DNA of 64,000 nucleotides, from the NCBI RefSeq assembly GCF_001611675.1, contig NZ_CP014766.1:558001-622000 (forward strand), written 5' to 3'. The position numbers and the translations under genes were made by a program. Source of the DNA: Pontibacter akesuensis (lineage in GTDB: Bacteria; Bacteroidota; Bacteroidia; Cytophagales; Hymenobacteraceae). A model generated the notes under the pieces. It worked only from the letters and a program-made list of their open reading frames with translations, was not told where the DNA came from and ran no database searches. This document shows positions 42,736-51,576 of this stretch, piece after piece; the stretch's first letter is position 1, and each line of letters starts with the position of its first letter.

Positions 42736-43578
42736 ATGAAAAAATACATTTATCTGTTTCTGGCAATATCCCAGTTTACCGCCTGCCAGAGCGACCACCA
42801 GGAGGGGCAGGAGCAGTTCCGTGAGCGGCAGGAAGCCATACTGGAGCGTGCCCAAGAACAGGAAGCAGCTACCGAACCGGCGGCTGAAGAAGAAGTCTTG
42901 ATCCTGGAGGAAACCGAAGGCGCACCTGCCTCCGTAGCCACGCCCGCTCCCTCCACTACTGCCGGTGACAAGGTGGTAGCCATAAAGGATGGCGATACGG
43001 TAGTGCTGTTGCGCAACGGCAAAGAGGAGACGGTTCGCCTGTATGGCGTGGACACCCCGGAGAAAACACAGGCTTTCGGGCAAAAGGCAAAGCAATATGC
43101 TTCAGACCTTGCTTTCGGCAAGCAAGTGCGCCTGATTGTGAACAACACCGACCGGTATGGCCGCACAGTGGGCACTATTATACTTCCGGATGGCCGCAGC
43201 CTGAACGAGGAACTGGTAAAAGACGGTTATGCCTGGCACTACAAAGCCTACTCGAACGACAAGAACCTGGCAAACGCTGAGGCTGATGCCCGGCGCTTCA
43301 AACGCGGCCTGTGGCAGGACCCGAACCCTGTTGCCCCCTGGGATTACCGCAAAGAGAAGCGCGGAGGTGCCACCGCAGAAAGCACCGCCTCGGCTCCCGT
43401 TCCGGCAGGCGCCACCAAGCGGGTGGTATACCTCTGCAACAGTACAGGCTCCAATGTTTATCACCTCACCGCCGACTGTTACGTACTTAAGCGCTGCAAA
43501 GAGGAAGTGATCAGAACCACTGAAGCCGTTGCCATTCGCACCCACGACCGCCGCGTGGATAAAGTTTGCAGCCGTTAA
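42736..43578 (+). CDS. Thermonuclease-family lipoprotein with Cys/His C-terminal domain
   Basis: Predicted exported lipoprotein of 280 residues (MKKYIYLFLAISQFTACQS; an in-frame ATG at 42682 is too early). After a low-complexity Glu/Ala linker comes a staphylococcal-nuclease-like domain (about 75-205) with AIKDGDTVVL, RLYGVDTPE and DRYGRTVGTIIL, carrying the catalytic Asp/Arg/Glu pattern. The last 50 residues form a small domain, VYLCNSTGSNVYHLTADC then VLKRCK and a final cysteine, which is repeated in the next gene. It likely degrades extracellular or periplasmic nucleic acid. Confidence 0.88.
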   Translation: MKKYIYLFLAISQFTACQSDHQEGQEQFRERQEAILERAQEQEAATEPAAEEEVLILEETEGAPASVATPAPSTTAGDKVVAIKDGDTVVLLRNGKEETVRLYGVDTPEKTQAFGQKAKQYASDLAFGKQVRLIVNNTDRYGRTVGTIILPDGRSLNEELVKDGYAWHYKAYSNDKNLANAEADARRFKRGLWQDPNPVAPWDYRKEKRGGATAESTASAPVPAGATKRVVYLCNSTGSNVYHLTADCYVLKRCKEEVIRTTEAVAIRTHDRRVDKVCSR

Positions 43579-43624
43579 GCAGGAGTTTTATACTTTTGCC
43601 AACGAAAAGGCTATTATCAACTCT

Positions 43625-44053
43625 ATGCATCAAATCATTTTAAAGTTATTCTCCAAGCTCATGAAAGTAGCTCTGTTTGCGTTGCTAGCCTTTGCGGCAG
43701 TAGCTTGCCAGCCGGAAAAGGAAAACAGCGAAGCAATTGCCGCAACAGCGACAGAAGAAGCGGCAGTTCCGGCCACAGCCGCAGTCGCTGAAAAGCGCCC
43801 TGCCCCGGTTTTCTTCTTTGTGCCCCAGGAACTTGTCGACAAGCGCGTGTGGATTTGTGATAACGAAGTATCCGATATCTTTCACCTCCAGCACGATTGC
43901 CCGATCCTGGTGCAGTGCAAAGGCAACGGCACCTTCAGAAACCTGAAACTGCCGCGGGCCATCGAAGAGTTTGGCCGCTACAACTGCCAGGAGTGCAGCA
44001 AAGAACTGGACGTGATCTTTGATGAGGACGCCGTACGCGTACTCGGTCAGTAA
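43625..44053 (+). CDS. Small lipoprotein sharing the nuclease C-terminal Cys/His domain
   Basis: Lipoprotein of 142 residues with lipobox in LLAFAAVACQ; ATG 43625 is used, ATG 43661 is also possible. After an Ala/Glu-rich linker the C-terminal half repeats the pattern of the nuclease tail: VWICDNEVSDIFHLQHDC, ILVQCKG, and a last CQEC. Shared residues are V-(Y/W)-(L/I)-C-(N/D), (Y/F)-H-L, DC, (V/I)-L-x-(R/Q)-C-K. A TACTTTTG box at 43591-43598 may give it its own promoter, though its TTTG partner is 22 nt away. Origin by partial duplication of its neighbour is likely; a metal-binding or substrate-binding role is inference. Confidence 0.75.
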   Translation: MHQIILKLFSKLMKVALFALLAFAAVACQPEKENSEAIAATATEEAAVPATAAVAEKRPAPVFFFVPQELVDKRVWICDNEVSDIFHLQHDCPILVQCKGNGTFRNLKLPRAIEEFGRYNCQECSKELDVIFDEDAVRVLGQ

Positions 44054-44056
44054 CAG

Positions 44057-44087
44057 AAGAGGCTCCCTTTACAGGAGCCTCTTTTAT
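44057..44087. terminator. Terminator after the small lipoprotein gene
   Basis: AAGAGGCTCC (44057-44066) pairs with GGAGCCTCTT (44074-44083) and is followed by TTATTTA. Preceding A residues may let it work for the convergent usp gene too. Confidence 0.85.
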
Positions 44088-44100
44088 TTAGCATCTGCCT

Positions 44101-44952
44101 TCATTTTTCGCCGTGCAATACCAGCAGCGGCACTTCCGCCTGGTACGTCATGCGCTCGGCCAGGCTCTGGGAGAACAGGTTGCGCAGGAAGCCTTTCTTT
44201 TTCCGCACAATCGCGATTACATCTGCCCCAGTCTGCTTGTAGTATTTTTTCAACCCCTCGTCACGGTGCCTGCCTGTAATCTCCTGAAACGAGAGCGGAA
44301 CGTTCGGAAAGAGAGAATGAAGCTCTTCCCAAAAACTCTCCGCTTCTTCGCTGTCTGTTTTCTCATTCTCCTTCACCACATGCACCACATCTAACTTAGC
44401 TCCGAAAAAACTGCCCAACTCCACCACTTGACGGAGTGCGTGCCGGTCTTCCTTGCTGTAGTCGGAGGCATAGATAATGTGATCAAATTTTGGGTCAGGC
44501 GCGGTTTTCGGGATGGAAAGCACAGGGCACTTCACCTCCTCTATCACCGATTCAGTGTTGCTGCCAATCAGCAGTTCCTCCACGGTGTTGTCGCAGCCGG
44601 TGGTACCCATTACCACCAGGTCGTAGGCTTCTTCAGAAGTCAGGTGTTGCGCGATATCCGTCAACAGGGCCTCCTTCACCAGGTAGTCGCAGGTAAACCC
44701 GCCGTCTCGGTTGGCGCCGTGTTTTTCCTCCAGGTGCATCACCATCGCTTTTAGCTTTTCGGCCGCATCGCGTGTCTGCTCCCCCAGCAGTTCGCTTGCA
44801 ACCAATGCTGTTTCCGATGTGTCAACTATGGGCAGGTGCACGACATGCAGCAGCGTAAGGTGGCAACTGGCGTGCTGCGCCATGTATACCGCATACTCCA
44901 CTGCCTTCGCCGAGGTACCCGAAAAGTCGGTTGGACAGATTATCTTTCTCAT
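44101..44952 (-). CDS. Tandem universal stress protein
   Basis: Cytoplasmic protein of 283 residues with two Usp domains. The first (1-145) opens KIICPTDFSGTSAKAVEYAVYMA and ends with a nucleotide-loop region (VMGTTGCDN...GSNTESVIEEVKCPVL); the second (about 150-283) opens DHIIYASDYSKEDRHALRQ and has a shortened loop. Two-domain Usp proteins are common in Bacteroidota. Converges on the lipoprotein gene. The 294 nt between it and the next minus-strand gene (44953-45246) show no gene I can support. Confidence 0.9.
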   Translation of the reverse strand: MRKIICPTDFSGTSAKAVEYAVYMAQHASCHLTLLHVVHLPIVDTSETALVASELLGEQTRDAAEKLKAMVMHLEEKHGANRDGGFTCDYLVKEALLTDIAQHLTSEEAYDLVVMGTTGCDNTVEELLIGSNTESVIEEVKCPVLSIPKTAPDPKFDHIIYASDYSKEDRHALRQVVELGSFFGAKLDVVHVVKENEKTDSEEAESFWEELHSLFPNVPLSFQEITGRHRDEGLKKYYKQTGADVIAIVRKKKGFLRNLFSQSLAERMTYQAEVPLLVLHGEK

Positions 44953-45246
44953 TATGCTTCATTTGTTGGTTGTCTTGCGTGTGGAACAGCATCTATATTA
45001 CTATTCCGCTATGTATACGGCAAGCAGCAAAAGAGATAGAGAAATTGTCTTACAATTTGCGCATTTTTTTCTTTGCCAACTGCTTTGCATATACCTGGTT
45101 ATCAGCAACAACAAGCACCTGATTACAGACGGGAAACACAGCTGCTTACCCGGCACAGTGTCAGTTCTCCTGCAGCACACGCGAAGCACTTTTGGGATAG
45201 GCAAGTGTATGCCTAATGCCTGTAACGGGCAGAGGCACTGGCAGAA

Positions 45247-46302
45247 TCATTCATTCAGCGCCTTTACCTCTTTCCAGCTCCAGTTATACTTCGGGGCGAT
45301 GCTGCGGTATGCCTGCTTAAAATAAAACACTACCTCCTGTTTCAGCTCCTGAAGTGGAATGGAGGACGTAAAAATCTTTCTTTCGGTAGGGCTCTCATAC
45401 GTTTCGCTGCGGGTAAGGGTATCTCCATTCAGGCGTAGCAGGGGCCCTGTTTCCGTGATGGCATCAGCGGTCCAGGGGTGGCCTGAGGTTTCCAGCTCGT
45501 TCAGGCGAGTAGCCAAGGGTGCCAGGCTGAGGCGGGGCAATGTGGGCCGTGAGGCGATATCAACCCAGGTGGTGTATTTATACTCCAGCTCATACTTGTT
45601 ACCCCCGAAGCAGGAAAGCACGATGTCAAACCCGTGGGTGCGGCTGAATAGTGCATAATAATGCACAGGATGGGGTGTCTCTATTATTACAAGCCCTAGT
45701 TCCGGATGACGCGTGATGCGTGTTTCGGGCTTATACATGTCGCGGTAGCCCAGCAGCACACTCGCTACCTCATCCTCCCAGGCACCCTTTTCCCAATCAG
45801 GGTTGCGAAGCACGGCCTCGAACTCGCGCAGAAAGTAACGGAACTTCTGTACGCATTGCGCCGCCTCCTTCTCCTCCATCTCGTCGGCTTCGAAGGGCTT
45901 ATAGAAAAGTGCCCGCTCCCTGGCGTTAATCCAGCACACCAGCTTCAGCGCCTCACCAGCCAGGGGGTGATTCAGGTCCAGCTCCCTGAAATCGCCAATG
46001 AGGGCCATTTGCCGCAGCAACTCCTCATTTTCCAACGCCAGTTCCGGGTACAGCAGTGCCCATACTCCCACAAAACCGTCAATGTCGAAGTGGTTGGCCG
46101 TAACGTAAGGTAACTCCAGTTCCGGCAGGTTCAGGCGCAACGCATTTAATACAATCGCCGCACTCGTATCGGCTTTTATCGCATCGGGCGTGGGGGTGCC
46201 TTTCCAGTGAGAAAGGATGATGCCGTTGGCGTGGGCGCTGTCCACTACAATGGCCCGCTGGTTCTTGACTTCTGAAAACGGAATGAATCTTCTCTGCTGC
46301 AT
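45247..46302 (-). CDS. Conserved hypothetical protein (DUF6687-like)
   Basis: Protein of 351 residues from ATG 46302 (MQQRRFIPFSEVKNQRAIVV). A much longer upstream reading frame exists to 46659, but its 119 extra residues are cysteine-rich, look non-coding and overlap the divergent pncB start. Conserved-looking blocks are VDSAHANGIILSHWKGTPTPDAIKADTSAAIVLNAL and VTANHFDIDGFVGVWALL; the latter recalls metal-binding NHxDxDG motifs of DHH-type phosphoesterases, but I cannot support that further. From memory it resembles Bacteroidota proteins named DUF6687. No signal peptide. Function unknown. Confidence 0.75.
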   Translation of the reverse strand: MQQRRFIPFSEVKNQRAIVVDSAHANGIILSHWKGTPTPDAIKADTSAAIVLNALRLNLPELELPYVTANHFDIDGFVGVWALLYPELALENEELLRQMALIGDFRELDLNHPLAGEALKLVCWINARERALFYKPFEADEMEEKEAAQCVQKFRYFLREFEAVLRNPDWEKGAWEDEVASVLLGYRDMYKPETRITRHPELGLVIIETPHPVHYYALFSRTHGFDIVLSCFGGNKYELEYKYTTWVDIASRPTLPRLSLAPLATRLNELETSGHPWTADAITETGPLLRLNGDTLTRSETYESPTERKIFTSSIPLQELKQEVVFYFKQAYRSIAPKYNWSWKEVKALNE

Positions 46303-46542
46303 AACCCAAAGTTGCAGATACAGGCAGCAACCTGCAAGTTTTATACGTTCTGAAAATGCTTTCAGTAGCAAGACGAAAGCTATGGGCTCTAAAAGTACGT
46401 GTTTGCCGTATTGGCAATGGACTATAGCAGCTGTGGCTACCAGCCTTATCTGGGTATAAGTATGGACAAGGCGCCGCAAATGCACCCTTTCCGGATTCTC
46501 GTATATACTTCTTAACTTTCCACCCGAAACAAAAAAACATCC

Positions 46543-48024
46543 ATGGCGCTCCAGCAAATCTACCGCACCTCCCTTACACTTCTCACGGATCTGTATCAAC
46601 TCACGATGGCCTACGGCTACTGGAAAAATGGTATGTCCGAGCGGGAGGCGGTATTTCACCTATACTTCCGGAAGCACCCGTTTGAGGGCGGCTATACGGT
46701 GGCAGCCGGACTCGAGCATGCAGTGGAGTACCTGCAGCAGCTGAAGTTTACGGAAGAGGATTGCTCTTATTTGCGCAGTTTGAAAGGGAGCCAGAACCAA
46801 CCCTTGTTTGAGGAGGCCTTCCTCGACTACCTCCGCCACCTGGAGTTCACCTGCGATGTGGATGCCGTTCCGGAAGGCACCTTGGTGTTTCCGAGCGAGC
46901 CCCTTGTGCGGGTGCGGGGACCGCTATTGCAGGCACAGCTCATCGAAACGCCCTTGCTCAACATCATTAACTTTGAGACACTGATTGCCACCAAGGCTGC
47001 GCGCATCAAAGAGGCAACCAAAGGCGACCAGGTGATAGAGTTCGGGATGCGCCGGGCACAGGGTATCGATGGAGCACTGTCGGCGGCCCGCGCGGCTTAC
47101 CTTGGCGGGGCCGATGCGACTTCTAACCTGTTGGCGGGACAGCTGTACAACATTCCGGTTCGGGGCACGCACGCGCACAGCTGGGTACAGGCGTTCGATT
47201 CAGAAGCAGAAGCCTTTGAAGCCTATGGCGCTGCTTTTCCGAAAGACTCTGTTTTTTTAGTGGATACTTACGATACTTTGGAAGGCGTAAAGCAAGCAAT
47301 TGAGGTAGCGAAAAAGCTGCAGCCAAGAGGGTTTGTGTTCGGTGGCATCCGCCTCGACTCCGGCGACCTGACCTACCTTAGCCAGCAGGCACGCATTCTG
47401 CTGGATGAGGCCGGATTTAACAGCACCAGCATCGTAGCCAGCAACGACCTGGACGAGCACCTGATTACACACCTGAAACAGGAGGGTGCCCAGATAAATG
47501 TGTGGGGAGTAGGCACCAAGATGATCACCGCCTACGACCAGCCTGCGCTGGGCGGCGTTTACAAACTTGCTGCCATTAAAAATAAGGCGGGCGAATGGGA
47601 GTACAAGATCAAGCTATCGGAGCAGCTCGTGAAAACTTCAAACCCGGGCATGCTACAAGTGCGGCGCTATTTCAGCCAAGGGCGTTACCTGGCCGACATG
47701 ATCTACAATGAGCTGGAGCCTATACCCGAGCAGGAGCAGCTAGTGCACCCGCTGGACAGCACCCGACGGAAGATCATAGAACCGGGCACCAAATCAAAAG
47801 AGCTGCTGGTGCCGATTTTCAGGGAAGGCACGCTAGTTTATGAATTGCCCAGCTTAGCAAGTATAAAAATGCATACAAAACAAGAGCTAAGTCAGCTGCA
47901 CGAGAGCATTCGCCGCTACGTGAACCCGCATAATTACCCCGCTGGCCTGGAGGAGAACCTGCATCAGCAAAAAATGGATATGATCCTGAAGTTAAGAAGC
48001 ACGAAAAGCGTAGGCGAAGTATAG
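46543..48024 (+). CDS. pncB: Nicotinate phosphoribosyltransferase
   Basis: Salvages nicotinate to nicotinate mononucleotide for NAD synthesis, using PRPP and ATP. The 493-residue protein has LLTDLYQLTMAYGYW at the N-terminus, FGMRRAQGIDGAL and the GTHAHSWVQAF block with the catalytic histidine, and FGGIRLDSGDLTYLS for phosphate binding. Length fits the long bacterial/eukaryotic-type enzymes. Single gene with a 240-nt divergent spacer; a TAACTTTC box at 46513-46520 is a weak -7 candidate. Confidence 0.95.
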   Translation: MALQQIYRTSLTLLTDLYQLTMAYGYWKNGMSEREAVFHLYFRKHPFEGGYTVAAGLEHAVEYLQQLKFTEEDCSYLRSLKGSQNQPLFEEAFLDYLRHLEFTCDVDAVPEGTLVFPSEPLVRVRGPLLQAQLIETPLLNIINFETLIATKAARIKEATKGDQVIEFGMRRAQGIDGALSAARAAYLGGADATSNLLAGQLYNIPVRGTHAHSWVQAFDSEAEAFEAYGAAFPKDSVFLVDTYDTLEGVKQAIEVAKKLQPRGFVFGGIRLDSGDLTYLSQQARILLDEAGFNSTSIVASNDLDEHLITHLKQEGAQINVWGVGTKMITAYDQPALGGVYKLAAIKNKAGEWEYKIKLSEQLVKTSNPGMLQVRRYFSQGRYLADMIYNELEPIPEQEQLVHPLDSTRRKIIEPGTKSKELLVPIFREGTLVYELPSLASIKMHTKQELSQLHESIRRYVNPHNYPAGLEENLHQQKMDMILKLRSTKSVGEV

Positions 48025-48107
48025 AGGCTTGTATTTGCGGCCCTTTATTTATACTTGATTTATTGCGCTTTCTGCAAATGTAGGCTGCGCATTCGAGCAG
48101 CATCATT

Positions 48108-48158
48108 GAACCGGCGCGGTAACCAGCACATTACCGGCGCTTTTTGCCGCGCCGGTTC
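48108..48158. other. Competing hairpins around the HNH gene stop codon
   Basis: GAACCGGCGCGG (48108-48119) pairs with 48147-48158 (12 bp); alternatively ACCGGCGC (48133-48140) pairs with GCGCCGGT (48149-48156). The two stems share the same right arm and so exclude each other, and the HNH stop codon lies in the loop of the first. Likely terminator-like for one or both convergent genes, without a classic U-tract. Confidence 0.55.
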
Positions 48159-48424
48159 GATAATTTCTCGATGCGCTTACTTCTCACCCAGTTCAGGTAT
48201 TTCTGGAGCGGCTCCGCCTGTTTTAGGGCGGGTATGCTGTTGTAAAGCAGCGCCAGCTCCTTGTTATCGAAGGTGAGGTGCAGTGTGCTGTGGCAGGGCT
48301 GGCACAAATCGGCCACAGCCCCGTAGCGGCCTCCCTCCTCCCGTGGCACCAGGTGGTGGCGGGACAAACTTAGCACCTCCCGTTCACAAAGTTCACACAC
48401 CAGCGTTTCCTGCTTTCTGGCCAT
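48131..48424 (-). CDS. Small HNH-family endonuclease-like protein
   Basis: Protein of 97 residues with an HNH zinc-finger nuclease motif: CELCE, SRHHLVPREEGG, LCQPCHSTLHLTFDNKELA. The two CxxC pairs and the HH...N/H pattern are intact, unlike the AP2 protein at 8.6 kb. A basic C-terminal tail (RRGKKRR) overlaps the GC-rich hairpins. This short solitary family is widespread and its targets are unknown; it may act in DNA repair rather than restriction, as no methylase is nearby. Confidence 0.88.
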   Translation of the reverse strand: MARKQETLVCELCEREVLSLSRHHLVPREEGGRYGAVADLCQPCHSTLHLTFDNKELALLYNSIPALKQAEPLQKYLNWVRSKRIEKLSNRRGKKRR

Positions 48425-48577
48425 CTGCTAAATTTATAATCCCAATCTTTTACCAATCTAAAAACAAAAGCTTTTTAGAGAAGGTTTAATACATTTTGAC
48501 TCTAAACTGAGGCATGGGCGCGGCTTTTTTCTATTGAAAAACCCTAGCTTGAATCCTTAGTTCTTTCGATAGCATAC

Positions 48578-49810
48578 ATGAAAGTCGCTCCACAAGATTC
48601 ACCGGGAAGCCTGGTGCCCAAGCAGGAAATACGCGAGGGCCTGCTCATCTTTATACTTGCCGCCATCCAGTTCACGCACATGGTCGATTTTGTGATCATG
48701 ATGCCGCTGGGGCCACAGCTTATGCGGGTATTCAGCATCTCTCCCCGGGAGTTTGGGCTGCTGGTGTCGGCCTACACGTTCAGCGCCGCCATAGCCGGTT
48801 TCCTAAGCGCCCTCTTCATCGACCGTTTCGACCGCAAAAGCGCAATTCTGGCGCTATACTTCGGATTTGCCCTAGGCACGCTGGTCTGCGCCATGGCGCC
48901 TACATTTGGGCTGCTGCTGGCCGCGCGGGTGGTGGCCGGCGCTTTTGGCGGTGTGCTGGGGGCACTGGTGCTGGCAGTGATCGGTGATGCCATACCTGAG
49001 CAACGGCGCGGCGCCGCAACGGGCAAGGTGATGGCGGCCTTCTCCGTCGCCTCCATTGTGGGAATTCCGATAGGCCTGTACCTGGCTAGTGAGCTAAGCT
49101 GGCATATGCCTTTTTACCTGTTGGCGGGGTTGAGTATACTTATACTTGTGGTGGCCCTGAAGGCGCTGCCGGTTATGCGCGGACACCTTTCCAGCGCGGT
49201 GCAGCACAAGCCTTTCGCGGTGCTGGGGGCGGTGGCAAGGCAGCGCAACCTGCAGTGGGCCATGGCGCTGATGTCTACCCTCACCATGGCCGGTTTTTTT
49301 GTCGTGCCTTTCATCAGTCCTTATATGGTCGCCAACGTCAACTTCACAGAGACTGACCTGAGCTACATCTACCTTTTCGGGGGACTGGCAACAGCTTTTA
49401 CCTCGCAGTGGGCAGGGCGGCTGGCCGACAAGTATGGCAAACAGCGTATTTTCGCTGCAGCAGCCCTGTTCTCCATGCTTCCCATTCTGGCTATCACCAA
49501 CCTGCCCCCGGTGTCGCATGCGGTGGCGCTCGTTATTACCACCATCTTCTTTATCTTCTTTGGCGCCCGCTTTGTCCCAGCCATGTCGCTGATCACCTCC
49601 AGCGTGGAACCTAAACTACGGGGAAGCTTCATGAGCATCAACTCATCCGTGCAGCAGCTAAGCGCCGGGCTTGCCTCCTTTGCAGCAGGCTTTATCGTGC
49701 AGGAAAGCGCATCCGGGAAGTTGCTGAATTATGGTTGGGTGGGCATTATCTCCTGTGCCATCACACTGGCAGCCATTTGGGTAGTGGGCCACATCAGGCA
49801 AGTCGGGTAA
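48578..49810 (+). CDS. MFS transporter, drug-efflux type
   Basis: Inner-membrane transporter of 410 residues with twelve predicted helices. Motif A appears after helix 2 (SALFIDRFDRKSAI) and again in the second half (AGRLADKYGKQRIF); helix 4-5 region has RVVAGAFGGVLGALVLAVIGDAIPEQRRGAATG, as in the AraJ/DHA1 drug:H+ antiporters. Substrate unknown. The N-terminus (QDSPGSLVPKQEIREG) is short and cytoplasmic. Converges on the lipoprotein gene through a shared terminator. Confidence 0.9.
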   Translation: MKVAPQDSPGSLVPKQEIREGLLIFILAAIQFTHMVDFVIMMPLGPQLMRVFSISPREFGLLVSAYTFSAAIAGFLSALFIDRFDRKSAILALYFGFALGTLVCAMAPTFGLLLAARVVAGAFGGVLGALVLAVIGDAIPEQRRGAATGKVMAAFSVASIVGIPIGLYLASELSWHMPFYLLAGLSILILVVALKALPVMRGHLSSAVQHKPFAVLGAVARQRNLQWAMALMSTLTMAGFFVVPFISPYMVANVNFTETDLSYIYLFGGLATAFTSQWAGRLADKYGKQRIFAAAALFSMLPILAITNLPPVSHAVALVITTIFFIFFGARFVPAMSLITSSVEPKLRGSFMSINSSVQQLSAGLASFAAGFIVQESASGKLLNYGWVGIISCAITLAAIWVVGHIRQVG

Positions 49811-49822
49811 GTATGAAGCCCA

Positions 49823-49866
49823 CTACACAGGAAAGCCGCGGCAGTTGTCGCGGCTTTCCTGTGTAG
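49823..49866. terminator. Bidirectional terminator with 18-bp perfect stem
   Basis: CTACACAGGAAAGCCGCG (49823-49840) is perfectly complementary to 49849-49866 with an 8-nt loop. No long U-tract, but stem stability is high and both flanking genes converge on it. Confidence 0.75.
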
Positions 49867-49885
49867 TGTTAAGAAAGGTAATGCA

Positions 49886-51391
49886 TTACTTCCAATCGGG
49901 CATGATGGCGTTGGAGAAGAGCTTTACACGGTTTTTGCCGTCTGCAGCATCCATCATATATACATCATAGAACCCCATTCCATCGTTGGGGGCATTCACG
50001 AATATGATTTTATCACCGGTTGGGGAATAGCGCGGGTACAGGTCGTTGGTACCGGCGGGCTTGTTTACCGATAGATCCACCAGGCCGGTGCCATCTATGT
50101 TCTTGCGGAAGATATGTGCGTCCAGTTGGCGGCCCTCGGCATTCTCATAGCCAGACACGTCGCGGGTATAAAGTATACTTCTGCCATCAATCGAAAAGAT
50201 CGGACTTTCCACGCGGCCAGGTAGGTTCTCCACCAGCAACTGCAGGTCTGAGCCGTCTGCATTCATGAGATAGATCTCAGAGTCATTGATGTTCGTACCG
50301 ATGGTCTGTGCCGCGATTCTGTTGCCACGGTCTGTCCAGTCGAGCATACGGAAGTGGCGATCCGCCGGAGCCTTGGCCACCAGTGTTAACCCAGATCCAT
50401 CGCGCTCAATACGGTACAGATTGTCGTAATTCGGGTAAATAAGCTGCCCACCGTCCGGAGCCCAGGCAAAGCCGATCCCGGGGTTGTGATAGCCCGCAAT
50501 CGGCACCGTTGTTACCTGAAACTTGTTAGAGCCGTCGCGGCTCATGGTGAAAATCTGCGGCTCAATCAGCGCGTTGGAAGAGTAAGCCACCACATCGCGT
50601 TTGGGATTCAGGAGTGGCCACCATTCGCGGCTGAAGTCAGCGGTAAGGCGGAAGGTTCCTGCTGTAGAGCCGTCGGAACTGAACACATCGTAGTTTCCGT
50701 CAACGGAGCGGGCAAACAGGTAGCGCGCATTGGGCAGCGCAGTCGTCGAGAAGCTCCACACGGGGCTGTTGGTGGTTGCGTCTGATTTGTTTTTTACCAC
50801 AACCTGCCAGAAGTAGGTGGTGCCGTGCATCAGGTTTTCAGCAACTACCGTGGTGTCGGTTATGGCTTCAGCTATCTTTTTTTTTTGGTTGCTGCCCGAC
50901 TCGTAAAGGTACACATCATACGTGAGGGTGTCTTTGCTGGAGGAGGTTGGGCCCTGCCATTTTAGGGTGACGCTGTTGGAGATTCCGATGGTATTGTCTT
51001 CCGGTGAAGGCGAAGACGGAACACCGGGTGCCCCGTTACCGGTGGTGGATTCTGTGAGTTGGAGGATAACTGCTGTTTCCTTGTCGTTTTTGACGGCCAC
51101 CGACACAGACTCTGGTTTATAGCCTGCCTTTTTGGCCATGATGTTGTACGCTCCTCCTTCGATATCAGGAATCCTGAAACGGCCATCGGCATCAGTAACA
51201 ATGGCACTGGTGGCAGGAGCAGTTGAAATACTGACCGAAGCCAGGGGTTCGCCACTGCTGGCATCCAGTACCTGCCCGCTGAGAGATCCTTCTCCTTCGG
51301 GCTCCACCAGGTTTTCTTCGTTACAGCCAAACATGCCCACCAGGAGCATCAGAAAAATAACAAGCTTAAGGGTAGAAGCTGTCTTCAACAT
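49886..51391 (-). CDS. Lipoprotein with carboxypeptidase-like domain, Fn3-like domain and TolB-type propeller
   Basis: Envelope lipoprotein of 501 residues from ATG 51391 (MLKTASTLKLVIFLMLLVGMFGCN); an in-frame ATG at 51460 adds 23 residues and hides the signal. Domains: a carboxypeptidase-regulatory-like fold (about 35-110; SLSGQVLDASSGEPLASVSIS, ADGRFRIPDI), a fibronectin-III-like segment (GISNSVTLKWQGPTSSSKDTL to PVWSFST), and a C-terminal beta-propeller of PD40 repeats (DGNYDVFSSDGSTAGTFRLT, WAPDGGQLIYPNYDNLYRI, FSIDGRSILYTRD, YSPTGDKIIFVN). It follows the csgB-like gene on the same strand. A surface binding or scaffold role is plausible; a direct link to curli is unproven. Confidence 0.85.
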   Translation of the reverse strand: MLKTASTLKLVIFLMLLVGMFGCNEENLVEPEGEGSLSGQVLDASSGEPLASVSISTAPATSAIVTDADGRFRIPDIEGGAYNIMAKKAGYKPESVSVAVKNDKETAVILQLTESTTGNGAPGVPSSPSPEDNTIGISNSVTLKWQGPTSSSKDTLTYDVYLYESGSNQKKKIAEAITDTTVVAENLMHGTTYFWQVVVKNKSDATTNSPVWSFSTTALPNARYLFARSVDGNYDVFSSDGSTAGTFRLTADFSREWWPLLNPKRDVVAYSSNALIEPQIFTMSRDGSNKFQVTTVPIAGYHNPGIGFAWAPDGGQLIYPNYDNLYRIERDGSGLTLVAKAPADRHFRMLDWTDRGNRIAAQTIGTNINDSEIYLMNADGSDLQLLVENLPGRVESPIFSIDGRSILYTRDVSGYENAEGRQLDAHIFRKNIDGTGLVDLSVNKPAGTNDLYPRYSPTGDKIIFVNAPNDGMGFYDVYMMDAADGKNRVKLFSNAIMPDWK

Positions 51392-51576
51392 GTAGTAAAG
51401 GGTTAAAGTATAAATACTTTCAGATTTTGGAACAGAAACTAAAAACACCGGTCGGATCAAGGACAGGTGCTACTGGTCAAAAAGGTGTTTGTTCTAATAA
51501 AATGGTATTCGCCTATACCTGCTGGTAAAAGGATAGAACTTCTGTCGCGGTTTTTGCTGGATGAACGGTAACTTCA

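Noticed and set aside
44953..45246. Plus-strand open frames in the spacer between usp and the next gene
   Set aside because: Translations lack any conserved pattern and run antisense into both flanking genes; treated as spacer.
46303..46659. 119-codon N-terminal extension of the DUF6687-like gene
   Set aside because: Composition is non-coding in look (cysteine- and arginine-rich), it overlaps the divergent pncB start, and ATG 46302 begins the conserved part.
48131..48424. HNH gene as part of a restriction or phage-defence system
   Set aside because: No methylase, helicase or other defence gene is near; the neighbours are pncB and an MFS exporter.
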